Assembly (NCBI GenBank): GCA_964628985.1
Contig: CAZVNJ010000031.1
Span: 1 to 27,226 of the forward strand
Direction: 5' to 3'
Length of the DNA stretch: 27,226 nt
DNA from: SURF-43 sp964628985
Lineage (GTDB): Bacteria; Chloroflexota; Dehalococcoidia; UBA2979
The notes under the pieces are model-generated. The model had not been told where the DNA came from and ran no database searches. It worked only from the letters and a program-made list of their open reading frames with translations. Below, piece by piece: positions 1-7,007 of the stretch. The first letter of the stretch is position 1. Every line of letters starts with the position of its first letter. The position numbers and the translations under genes are program-made.

Positions 1-1573
1 CCCCGGCACTGCTGTTGCCTCCGGCGTTGCTGTTGCCCCCGGCGTGGCCGTTGCCCCCCGCGTTGCCGTTGCCCCCCGCGTTGCCGTTGCCCCCCGCGTT
101 GCCGTTGCCTCCCGCGTTGCCGTTGCCTCCTGCGTTGCCGTTGCCTCCCGCGTTGCCGTTGCCTCCCGCGTTGCCGTTGCCCCCGGCGTTGCCGTTGCCG
201 CCAGCATTGCTGTGCTCAGGCGCCTGACTGTGGCCAGTCCGCCCGCCGTGGCGGGGATGGTCCTTGCCTCCGGACTCGGTGCCGCCCGAAGTGGTTGCCG
301 CGACGACAGCAGGCGATGGGCTCGGCTCAGCGTCCTTGCTTGCGGGGTCTGATGCGGCAGACGACGCAGCACCTTCGGAAACCACGCTCGCCATCGGGAG
401 TGGGGTGGCGAGAGGCAGGGCGGAGGGCGCATCGCTTACAGCGGGTCCACCGTCCCGGCCGGGTTCCTCCCCGGCGGACGTGGGGATTGGTCGAAGGGCG
501 GCGCGGGAGGGGCTGGAGCCAATCGCGGGGCTGACCGCCGCTACCGCTGGCACCACTCGGAGGGCCGAGGGTGGCTGGACAGGCGCCGGTGCTTGAACGC
601 GGGGGGACTCGACGCCTCCAGGGATCCCCGGCAACGACCCCGCCGCCGCCAGGGTCGGGCCGCTGAATAGCGCTGCGACCACCATCGCGCTCATCACGCT
701 GGCCGTGGCCGATGTGGCGGCACCGCCCGTCGCGAGCATCGGGATCGCGTCCACGGGGAGCCATCGCGTCAGGGCATCGCCGAACCGCTGGAACCGCTCC
801 ACCAGCGTGCCGAATCCCGGGATGCCGAACAGCCCCATCCGGCGGTAGAGCGACCGGCCCTGCGACATACGGTGCAGACGCTGCTTGCAGTCCAGGCAGC
901 CTTCCAGGTGCCTCTCGATCTCCGCCGCCTGCTCGCCTCGGATCTCGCCTTCGAGAAGGAGCGCCAGGCGGATGCCCGCGATCCCGCAGGCCGGTTGTGT
1001 GGCGTCGGCTGCCTCATACAGTTCACGGAAGCGCGCTTTCGCGCGGTGCACGCGCACCTCCGCGGCGTTCTTGCGGATCCCGAGGCGGCGGGCGATCTCC
1101 TCAAACGGGAGTAATTCGACCTCCCGCAGATGCAGCGCGCGTCGGTCGAGGTCCGATAGAGCCCCCAGGGCCTCCCAGAGCCGGCGTCGTTCATCTCGTT
1201 GCTCGGCAGATGACTCTGGCGAATCGATCTCGCGGCCGGCGGGCTCAAACGCGTCCTCGTCATCCAGCGATGACGCGTCAGGCCGGCGAGAGAGGAAGGT
1301 CATGCAGGCATTGCGAGTGATCGCACGGAGCCAGGGCCGGAAGCGGGCCTCGTCCTTCAAGGAGCCGAGGGCGTTGGCGGCGCGGATCCACGCCTCCTGG
1401 GCGACATCCTGGACGTCGTCCTGATCATTCACGAAGCGCCGGGCGATCGATTCAACGAACGCGCGATGGCTGATGATCAGTTCTTCGAGCGCGACCGGGT
1501 CACCGAGTCTTGCACGCTGGATGCGCTCGATGTCGCTGTTCGCTGCGCCCGGGAGGGGCTGCGCGAGGACCAT
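1..1573 (-). CDS. ECF sigma factor fused to zinc-finger anti-sigma-like domain, membrane segment and repeat tail (C-terminus outside window)
   Basis: The frame reads from ATG at 1573 to the window edge with no stop, at least 524 codons. An in-frame stop at 1580-1582 makes this ATG the first possible one. Residues ~15-95 look like sigma region 2 (DVQDVAQEAWIRA, then FRPWLRAITRNAC). Residues ~128-186 look like region 4 with a helix-turn-helix (LPFEEIARRLGIRKNAAEV). After these comes an HxxxCxxC zinc-finger (zf-HC2-like) motif, H222/C226/C229, with C196 a possible fourth ligand. A hydrophobic Ala-rich stretch at ~275-300 could cross the membrane. The rest is low-complexity Ala/Pro/Ser sequence ending in GNGNAG repeats. 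Known ECF factors usually meet a separate zf-HC2 anti-sigma; here both appear in one chain, so self-inhibition is inferred. It is divergent from the Tad operon, a plausible target. The sigma call is firm; membrane topology is uncertain. Confidence 0.85.
   Translation of the reverse strand, partial: MVLAQPLPGAANSDIERIQRARLGDPVALEELIISHRAFVESIARRFVNDQDDVQDVAQEAWIRAANALGSLKDEARFRPWLRAITRNACMTFLSRRPDASSLDDEDAFEPAGREIDSPESSAEQRDERRRLWEALGALSDLDRRALHLREVELLPFEEIARRLGIRKNAAEVRVHRAKARFRELYEAADATQPACGIAGIRLALLLEGEIRGEQAAEIERHLEGCLDCKQRLHRMSQGRSLYRRMGLFGIPGFGTLVERFQRFGDALTRWLPVDAIPMLATGGAATSATASVMSAMVVAALFSGPTLAAAGSLPGIPGGVESPRVQAPAPVQPPSALRVVPAVAAVSPAIGSSPSRAALRPIPTSAGEEPGRDGGPAVSDAPSALPLATPLPMASVVSEGAASSAASDPASKDAEPSPSPAVVAATTSGGTESGGKDHPRHGGRTGHSQAPEHSNAGGNGNAGGNGNAGGNGNAGGNGNAGGNGNAGGNGNAGGNGNAGGNGNAGGNGHAGGNSNAGGNSSAG
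8..205. repeat. 18-bp tandem repeat (about 11 units) coding for GNGNAG
   Basis: Eleven consecutive 18-base units occupy 8-205, with the plus-strand consensus GTTGCCGTTGCCNCCCGC. Read in the frame of the minus-strand sigma gene, each unit encodes Gly-Asn-Gly-Asn-Ala-Gly. Units near 62-187 are almost identical, differing mostly in third codon positions. Those at both ends (8-43 and 188-205) are degenerate. The array is still in frame at the window edge, so its full length is unknown. Confidence 0.95.
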
Positions 1574-1628
1574 GGCTGCTCACTTGGCTCGTAAACCCGG
1601 TGAATGGAGCCACACTGCCGCCACAGCA

Positions 1629-1654
1629 TGTCAACAACGCCTCAACGTTTGACG
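1629..1654. promoter_or_regulatory. Divergent TTGAC half-sites between the sigma gene and flp
   Basis: TTGACA on the minus strand (1634-1629) and TTGACG on the plus strand (1649-1654) face away from each other across 14 bases. Each matches the -35 consensus for the gene it points to. I found no convincing -10 at 16-18 bases from either. The pair could be divergent -35 elements or a GTCAA-N14-TTGAC operator. Confidence 0.25.
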
Positions 1655-1685
1655 CCGATGACCATAACGCAACGTCATGAACTTT

Positions 1686-1800
1686 GTGGGGGGCTAGGGC
1701 TTCAAGATCAGAAAATCTTTCTGACTCTTCCCCACGCCTGTAAGGATCGTCCCGTCGCGCAGTCTCTCCTTACGACACACACAGGATGGCCCGGCCATCC
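1686..1800 (+). promoter_or_regulatory. Structured leader upstream of flp with three perfect hairpins
   Basis: Three perfect inverted repeats lie in series before the pilin gene. TCAGAAA (1708-1714) pairs with TTTCTGA (1718-1724) across 3 bases, and this hairpin is enclosed by GTGGGG (1686-1691) and CCCCAC (1730-1735). GTAAGGA (1740-1746) pairs with TCCTTAC (1767-1773) across 20 bases. GGATGGC (1784-1790) pairs with GCCATCC (1794-1800) across CCG. The flp start codon follows 37 bases later, after an AGGAG ribosome site at 1827-1831. The arrangement suggests a regulated or stabilising 5' leader, or operators. It matches no riboswitch class I recognise. Confidence 0.5.
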
Positions 1801-1837
1801 GCGGCGGGGGCAGGGGCTCCCAGGACAGGAGACTGCA

Positions 1838-2020
1838 ATGTCGAAGTTCATGGCCAGCGCGCTCGCGGGCACCCGGCGCGAAGTCGTGGCCGAGGACGGC
1901 CAGACGATGGCTGAGTACGGGTTGATCCTCGCCGGCGTCGCCGTCGTCGTGATGGTGGTCGTCGTCGCCCTGGGTAACCAGCTCGTCACCACATTCAACG
2001 ACGTCATCGCAGCCTTCTAG
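1838..2020 (+). CDS. flp: Flp-family type IVb pilin
   Basis: This 60-residue protein is the probable major subunit of the Tad pilus. It has the Flp layout: a short charged leader, a Gly cleavage site and a hydrophobic helix. Cleavage is predicted after G21 in EDGQTMAEY, putting Glu at +5 and Tyr at +6 of a 39-residue mature pilin, as the family requires. The helix runs from about residue 28 to 47. The start at 1838 is chosen because AGGAG (1827-1831) sits six bases upstream and because longer in-frame starts would add an un-pilin-like N-terminus. It is the first gene of the Tad cluster. A structured leader precedes it and a long inverted repeat follows, which suggests separate control of its dose. 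The processing enzyme is probably TadV at 9235. Confidence 0.93.
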   Translation: MSKFMASALAGTRREVVAEDGQTMAEYGLILAGVAVVVMVVVVALGNQLVTTFNDVIAAF

Positions 2021-2032
2021 TCAGCAGGACGT

Positions 2033-2110
2033 CCGGTCCTCCGGCGTGATGTGGCTGGGAGCGGTCCGCCGCCAGGGTCGTTCCCAGTCACATGACGCCG
2101 GCAGGACCGG
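2033..2110 (+). repeat. Long imperfect inverted repeat between flp and tadE
   Basis: The left arm at 2033-2060 (28 bases) is the near reverse complement of the right arm at 2082-2110 (29 bases). They differ by two mismatches, one of which would be a G-U pair in RNA, and one extra C in the right arm. The pairing can continue inward with G-U wobbles to about 2067/2075, leaving a 7-base loop. The transcript could therefore form a hairpin of about 35 pairs. It begins 13 bases after the flp stop and ends 19 bases before tadE. No U-run follows, so a simple intrinsic terminator is not certain. A partial terminator, RNase processing site or flp mRNA 3' stabiliser are the alternatives. Confidence 0.85.
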
Positions 2111-2129
2111 CACCCGCCGGACGGGCGCC

Positions 2130-2582
2130 ATGCACCAGCCCACGCGCCGCGCACTCATCGACTCGTTCTCGCAGCTCCGCCGATCGGGCAGCGAGGCGGA
2201 TGGCCAGGCGACCGTGGAACTCGCGATCGTCGTGATGGTGCTCGTGACGATGATCTTCGGCGCGCTTGAAGTTGGCCGAGGGCTGAACACCTGGGTGATC
2301 GTCACGCAGTCAGCTCGCGAGGGTGCCCGCACCGCAGCCGCCCGCTGCTCGATTGATCCGGGGTGCTCGGCGATCGTCGAGGACCGCATCCTCGACTCGC
2401 TCGTCGGTCTCGGCGCCCCGGAGTCCGCAGACTGGGGGCTCGACCCCGGGCCGTACCAGTCCGGAAACGGTGTCACCGTCTGGGTGGAGTACGACATGGT
2501 CCCCGTGACGCCACTCATCGCATCCATGATCCCCGGTGGAGTCTTGACCGTCCGTGGCGAGACCACCATGCGGTTGGAGTAG
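2130..2582 (+). CDS. tadE: TadE-like minor pseudopilin
   Basis: This 150-residue protein has a basic N-terminus, one hydrophobic helix at residues ~31-51 and an extracellular C-terminal part with two cysteines (C74 and C79). The junction ADGQATVEL matches the prepilin peptidase site, with cleavage after G25 and Glu at +5. It repeats the DGQ context of the Flp pilin, so both are likely TadV substrates. Family knowledge places TadE in the pilus base or as an assembly factor. ATG 2130 is preferred over an in-frame ATG at 2046, which lies inside the long inverted repeat. No clear Shine-Dalgarno precedes 2130, so translation may depend on the upstream hairpin. The TadG-like gene follows after 5 bases. 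Confidence 0.85.
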   Translation: MHQPTRRALIDSFSQLRRSGSEADGQATVELAIVVMVLVTMIFGALEVGRGLNTWVIVTQSAREGARTAAARCSIDPGCSAIVEDRILDSLVGLGAPESADWGLDPGPYQSGNGVTVWVEYDMVPVTPLIASMIPGGVLTVRGETTMRLE

Positions 2583-2587
2583 TGGCG

Positions 2588-3616
2588 ATGATCAGTCTGC
2601 GTAACTGGCTCTCACGACTCCTCCGTTCGTCTCAGGACGAACGAGGCGTCGCGACGGTCATGTTTGCGCTGACGCTCCCGCTGATCATCGGCATCCAGAT
2701 GCTGACGGTGGACGCTTCGCGCGTGTTCGTCGAGCGACGGGAACTCCAGAATGCGGCGGACGCCGCTGCCCTCGCGGCCGCGCAGTATCTGCCCACGACC
2801 GATCCGGCAGTCCTCCAACTGGCCATCGACGCGGCGATCACGTACGCCGCTGCGAACGGCGTCACCATCAGCGCCGCAGATGTGGAGTTTTCGACGGACA
2901 CCACCCCGTTTGACCGCGTGACCGTCCGCACTCACGGCAACGCCCCATTCTTCTTCGCCTCCAGCATCGGCATGGACATGGGTGCCGTGAGCAGCCTCGG
3001 CACGGCGCAACTCGGCGTGGTGGGTGGCCTGATCGGCGTCATGCCATGGGGCGCGGAAGAACCCCCGGGGGGATTCGTCTTCGGCGAGACCTACTGCCTG
3101 AAGATGGGGTCGACCGGCAACGGCGGGCTCTGCGATCAGCACGGCCAGGGCAACTTTCACGCGCTGGACATCGATGACACCGGTACATCCTCGGCCTCCG
3201 AGTACCGCGATCGCATCGTCACGGGGTCGTCCACAGTCGTCCGTGCCGGCCAGCTCAAGGGAGTCGCCAGCGGCAACATGAACGGCCCAACCCAGCAGGG
3301 CACAGGCTGTGCCGGGAACAGCGGCCGGATCACCGGCGACTCCTCCACCTTCGAGGAGGTACTCGAGGAAGTCGACGGTTCCTACCGCGTGCTCGACTGG
3401 TCCAACCCACGGCTGGTCATTATCCCCAGGGTCGAGTTCCCGGACCCTCAGCACGCACTGATCCTCGGCTTCTCTGCCTTCTTCATCGAAGCCTGCGGGA
3501 GCAACGGCGCAGTGGTCGGGCGGTTCATTGACACCGTCGTCCCGGGCGGCGAGTGGGCTCCCTACAACACGAGCGTCGGCGCGTACGGCCTGCTGGCCGT
3601 GCGGCTGGTGCAGTAG
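2588..3616 (+). CDS. TadG-like pilus assembly protein (Tad/TadE-G family)
   Basis: This 342-residue protein has one N-terminal membrane helix (residues ~21-42). It is followed by VDASRVFVERRELQNAADAA, the signature of the putative Flp pilus-assembly TadE/G-like domain (the N-terminal part of TadG). The remainder is probably extracytoplasmic, rich in Gly, Ser and Thr, with several cysteines. I see no von Willebrand A motif, unlike classical TadG. The pseudopilin-like junction DERGVATVMF has Met instead of Glu at +5, so cleavage by TadV is doubtful. ATG 2588 is chosen because GGAG (2576-2579) overlaps the tadE end and because the helix begins soon after. A structural role at the pilus base or envelope is inferred from family and position. 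Confidence 0.78.
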   Translation: MISLRNWLSRLLRSSQDERGVATVMFALTLPLIIGIQMLTVDASRVFVERRELQNAADAAALAAAQYLPTTDPAVLQLAIDAAITYAAANGVTISAADVEFSTDTTPFDRVTVRTHGNAPFFFASSIGMDMGAVSSLGTAQLGVVGGLIGVMPWGAEEPPGGFVFGETYCLKMGSTGNGGLCDQHGQGNFHALDIDDTGTSSASEYRDRIVTGSSTVVRAGQLKGVASGNMNGPTQQGTGCAGNSGRITGDSSTFEEVLEEVDGSYRVLDWSNPRLVIIPRVEFPDPQHALILGFSAFFIEACGSNGAVVGRFIDTVVPGGEWAPYNTSVGAYGLLAVRLVQ

Positions 3617-3638
3617 CGACAGGCGATCGGAGCCCTCG

Positions 3639-4334
3639 ATGTCACTGTTTCGACGTCTCGACCGGCTGACGCTGCTCGCAGTCGTCCTGGCCCTGGTGGG
3701 TGGCTCGGCCGCGTATGTCTCGCTCCGCACCCCGGTCGCGGAAGGCGCCGGCGTCGAGGCCCGACGTCCGCTGGTCGTCGCGGTCAAGCCGGTCGCGGCT
3801 GGCGCCCGCATCACGGCTGGCGATCTTCGAGTCGAGCAGGTCCCCGGCAGCGGTGCGCCGCGAGGCGCTGTCGCACGCATCGAGGATGCCGAGGGCAAGT
3901 TCGCCACGCTCCCCATCGTGGCCAACGAACCGCTCCTTGCCGCGAAACTGTCTGACCAGCCGCCCGGGAGCAGCCTGGCGGCGCTAGTCCCTCCTGACCG
4001 TTTCGCCGTCTCCATCGCGGTGAACGACGTGATCAGCACCGGCGGGCTGCTCGCGCCAGGCGATCACGTGGATGTCCTTGGTGTGGCCTCCAAGGAAGCC
4101 GGCGGGGCAGCGCAGATCGTGCTGCGCAATGTCCCCGTCCTCGCAGTCGCGGGCACGCTCCTCGGGGCTGACGCGCAGAAGCTCACCGCGAAAGGCGGAA
4201 GCGACAACCCTCGCTCGCTCAACGCGACCGTCACGCTCGCCGTCACCATCGAGGAGGCGCAGCGCCTCGTGCAGATGGACGAAATCGGGAAGTTGCGACT
4301 CGCACTGCGCGGGCGGTCGCCCGGCGGTGGATAG
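3639..4334 (+). CDS. cpaB: Flp pilus assembly protein CpaB/RcpC
   Basis: This 231-residue protein has an N-terminal membrane anchor (residues ~8-28). It is followed by an SAF-like domain at residues ~44-105 with the typical pattern RPLVVAVKPVAAGARI then TAGDL. A conserved RcpC-like domain comes next (DRFAVSIAVNDV, GGLLAPGDHVDVLG). In Gram-negative species this family works with the RcpA secretin in the outer membrane. Here no secretin gene is present, so in a one-membrane cell it would act at the outer face of the membrane or in the wall. It lies 22 bases after the TadG-like gene and 27 bases before tadZ. Start ATG 3639 gives the expected signal anchor. The family call is firm; the exact role is inferred. 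Confidence 0.88.
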   Translation: MSLFRRLDRLTLLAVVLALVGGSAAYVSLRTPVAEGAGVEARRPLVVAVKPVAAGARITAGDLRVEQVPGSGAPRGAVARIEDAEGKFATLPIVANEPLLAAKLSDQPPGSSLAALVPPDRFAVSIAVNDVISTGGLLAPGDHVDVLGVASKEAGGAAQIVLRNVPVLAVAGTLLGADAQKLTAKGGSDNPRSLNATVTLAVTIEEAQRLVQMDEIGKLRLALRGRSPGGG

Positions 4335-4361
4335 AACACACGGAGCCCATGGCGGAGGCGA

Positions 4362-5567
4362 ATGATGGCAAGACATACGCAGGTACTCGTAGTGGATGCG
4401 GATCCCGACCACCGCGCATCGCTCCGTCGGGCGCTTGCCCAGCGGGCGATCGCCGTCGTCGGGGAGGCACAGTACGGCGTCGAGGCAGCCCGGCTCGCCA
4501 CATCGCTCCAGCCAGATGTCGTGCTGGTCCACCTCCGAGAGCCGCTCGCCCTGTCCCTGCGCACGCTTGAGGCGGTGCAGGTGGCGGCGCCCCAGGCGAC
4601 GCCCGTCGTCGTCTCGAGAGACACACAGGGTGACCTCGTACAGAAGGCGATGCTCGCCGGTGCCCGCGCGTTCATCGCCAGTCCCGTCGTGCCGGAGACA
4701 TTGGAAGAGACCATCGTGTCCGCCCGTCTCCGGCATCGGGCACAGTTGGATCGGGCACTCGGCGTCTCGGAGGGCGGTGCTCCGGTCGCGGGCTCGATCC
4801 TGACGGTGTTCGGCCCGAAAGGTGGAGTCGGCAAGACCACCCTGGCCGCGAACCTCGCGCTCTCGATCGCGCAGCAGACAAGTGCCCCCGTCGTCCTGGT
4901 GGACGCGGATGTCCAGTTCGGCGATGTCGCACTCTCCATGGGCCTCGAGGCCGAGCGCACGCTCGCGGATCTGCTCGACGCGATGGCACGTGGCGAGCGG
5001 CCGGCCATCCGAGAGTTCCTCGTCCGCCACCCCGTCGGCGTCGAGGTCCTCGCGGCTCGGCACCGGCACGAACTCTCCGCCCCGGCGGATCCAGAGGCCG
5101 TCGCCGCCGTGTTGCGCGAACTCTCCGAGGCGTTCGACTTCGTCGTGGTCGATACGCCAGGCACCTACTCGGCGGCGGTCGCGGCCGCGCTCGACGAGTC
5201 GACCACCGTCTTCGTAGTCACCAGCGCGGACATGGCCAGCGTGAAGGACGCGCGGATGGCCGTGGACGCGTTGCGGCACGAGGGTTTCTCCACGGACCGG
5301 TTGAAGCTCGTGGTGAACCACGCGACGAACGCCAACTCCGTGACGGAGGCAGACATCGCCCGCACCGTCGGCTGCGAGGTGTTCTGGAGCATCCCGCACG
5401 ACCGGGCAGTGCCCGTCTCTACGCAGCGAGGCGAGCCGCTCATTCTCGCGGACCCACAAGCAAAGATGGCAAAACGCGTCCAGGCGCTCGCGGCACACAT
5501 TGGGGGGGCAGGAGACCAGGTCGATGATCGAGGAGCCATGTTCAGTATGTTCAAGCGGGGTCGGTGA
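4362..5567 (+). CDS. tadZ: TadZ/CpaE pilus-localising ATPase with pseudo-receiver domain
   Basis: This 401-residue protein has two domains. Residues ~5-125 form a response-regulator-like fold (LVVDADPDHRASLRRAL), but the place of the phosphorylated Asp holds His57 (PDVVLVHL), so it is a pseudo-receiver. Residues ~146-390 form a MinD/ParA-type ATPase with a deviant Walker A GPKGGVGKTT at 151-160. VLVDADVQFGD and FVVVDTPG follow. TadZ proteins position the Tad secretion machine at the cell pole or at foci; that role is taken from the family. A GGAGG at 4354-4358 lies upstream, so ATG 4362 or the adjacent ATG 4365 may be used. The gene ends 3 bases before tadA, implying coupled translation. Confidence 0.92.
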   Translation: MMARHTQVLVVDADPDHRASLRRALAQRAIAVVGEAQYGVEAARLATSLQPDVVLVHLREPLALSLRTLEAVQVAAPQATPVVVSRDTQGDLVQKAMLAGARAFIASPVVPETLEETIVSARLRHRAQLDRALGVSEGGAPVAGSILTVFGPKGGVGKTTLAANLALSIAQQTSAPVVLVDADVQFGDVALSMGLEAERTLADLLDAMARGERPAIREFLVRHPVGVEVLAARHRHELSAPADPEAVAAVLRELSEAFDFVVVDTPGTYSAAVAAALDESTTVFVVTSADMASVKDARMAVDALRHEGFSTDRLKLVVNHATNANSVTEADIARTVGCEVFWSIPHDRAVPVSTQRGEPLILADPQAKMAKRVQALAAHIGGAGDQVDDRGAMFSMFKRGR

Positions 5568-5570
5568 CGC

Positions 5571-7007
5571 ATGTTGCGCCGCCAGTTCCGACCCCAATCA
5601 GCCGAGCGCTCTCCTGACAGCGCTTCCCCAGGCATCGCTGGAGGCGTTGGGACGCTGCCCCGGGTCGACGCCAGCCCGTTGCCGGGTGATGCTCCCCCGA
5701 CTCTCGACCTCCCGGAGACGCGCTCGCTACCGGAGGCGGTCGCGACCATTCGGGACCAGGTCCACCGTCGGCTGATCGAGGAACTCGACCAGCAGCGCCT
5801 GGCCAGCCTCGCCCCGGAGGAGGCCCGTCGGGCAGTGCGCGACGCGGCTGGCGTCGTGGTGGCGGCCTACGGTACGGCTGTCCCCGCCGAGTGGCGTCCG
5901 CAGGTCCTGGACGAACTCGCTGACGAGGTCCTGGGCTTCGGCCCGCTCGAGCCGCTCCTGCGGGATGACTCGATCTCGGAGGTCATGGTCAACGGGCCCG
6001 CGGATGTCTGGGTCGAGCGGGCGGGCCGGCTCTCTCGGTCCGTCGCGCGGTTTCGCGACCGCGAGCACGTCATGCACGTGATCGAACGCATCGTCGCGCC
6101 CCTGGGTCGCCACGTGGACGAGGGTTCACCGATGGTGGACGCACGCCTGCCGGACGGCTCGCGGGTCAACATCGTGGTCCCACCCGCTGCGCCCGACGGC
6201 CCGAAGATCACACTCCGGAAGTTCGCACGCCGCCGCCTCACCCACGAAGACCTCGAACGCATCGGCACCCTCACGCCGGAAGCCACTCGCTTCCTCCGGG
6301 GTTCCGTGGAGGCGGGCCTCAACATCCTCGTCTCCGGCGGTACCGGTACCGGCAAGACCACCCTGCTGAACGTCCTCTCCTCCTTCATCGGTGAGCACGA
6401 ACGCGTGGTGACCATTGAGGATCCCGTCGAACTCCAACTGCAGCAGCCCCACGTGGTCTGCCTGGAGGCGCGGCCACCCGGGCTGGAGGGCACGCGCCAG
6501 ATCACCCAGCGCGACCTCGTGCGCAACGCCCTCCGCATGCGGCCGGACCGCGTCATCGTGGGTGAGGTCCGAGGCGGCGAAGCGTTCGACATGCTGCAGG
6601 CGATGAACACCGGCCATGACGGCTCGATCTCGACCGTCCACGCCAATACTCCACGCGACGCCGTGAGTCGCATCGAGAACATGGTCCTGATGGCGGGATA
6701 TGACCTCCCTGATCACGCTGTGCGCGAGCAGATCGCCTCGGCCGTCCAGCTGATCGTCCAGATCTCCCGCCTGCCGGACGGCTCCCGGCGAATTACTCAT
6801 GTCACCGAGGTGGCCGGGATGGAGGGACAGACGCTGCTCCTGCAGGACATCTTCCTGCTGGAGGTGGACGGACGAGGCGAGGATGGCCGCCTGCGCACCC
6901 GCTTCCGGCCCACCGGGCTGCAGCCCCAGTTCAGAGAGCGTTTCGAGCGCGCCGGCGTGTCGTTTCCGGCGGAAGTGCTGCTGCGCGAAGACTGGGGTGA
7001 GCCGTGA
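5571..7007 (+). CDS. tadA: TadA/CpaF secretion ATPase
   Basis: This 478-residue protein is the cytoplasmic hexameric ATPase that drives Tad pilus assembly. Visible motifs are Walker A GGTGTGKT at 256-263, an Asp box TIEDPVELQL from 281, Walker B with RPDRVIVGEVRGGE at about 325-338, and a His box GHDGSISTVHANTPRDA from ~348. The upstream region (LGFGPLEPLLRDDSISEVMVNG) is typical of CpaF. The first ~50 residues are Pro-rich and poorly conserved. ATG 5571 follows tadZ by 3 bases. The end overlaps the tadB start by 4 bases (GTGA), so the two are almost certainly translated together. Confidence 0.96.
   Translation: MLRRQFRPQSAERSPDSASPGIAGGVGTLPRVDASPLPGDAPPTLDLPETRSLPEAVATIRDQVHRRLIEELDQQRLASLAPEEARRAVRDAAGVVVAAYGTAVPAEWRPQVLDELADEVLGFGPLEPLLRDDSISEVMVNGPADVWVERAGRLSRSVARFRDREHVMHVIERIVAPLGRHVDEGSPMVDARLPDGSRVNIVVPPAAPDGPKITLRKFARRRLTHEDLERIGTLTPEATRFLRGSVEAGLNILVSGGTGTGKTTLLNVLSSFIGEHERVVTIEDPVELQLQQPHVVCLEARPPGLEGTRQITQRDLVRNALRMRPDRVIVGEVRGGEAFDMLQAMNTGHDGSISTVHANTPRDAVSRIENMVLMAGYDLPDHAVREQIASAVQLIVQISRLPDGSRRITHVTEVAGMEGQTLLLQDIFLLEVDGRGEDGRLRTRFRPTGLQPQFRERFERAGVSFPAEVLLREDWGEP

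Noticed and set aside
8..205. Possible CRISPR array
   Set aside because: The units are 18-base tandem copies with no unique spacers, and they lie within a coding frame.
15..352. Plus-strand open frames with LPPALP or AVAPRV repeats
   Set aside because: They are translations of the 18-bp repeat in other frames. The minus-strand frame carries the recognisable sigma domains and continues through the repeat without a stop.
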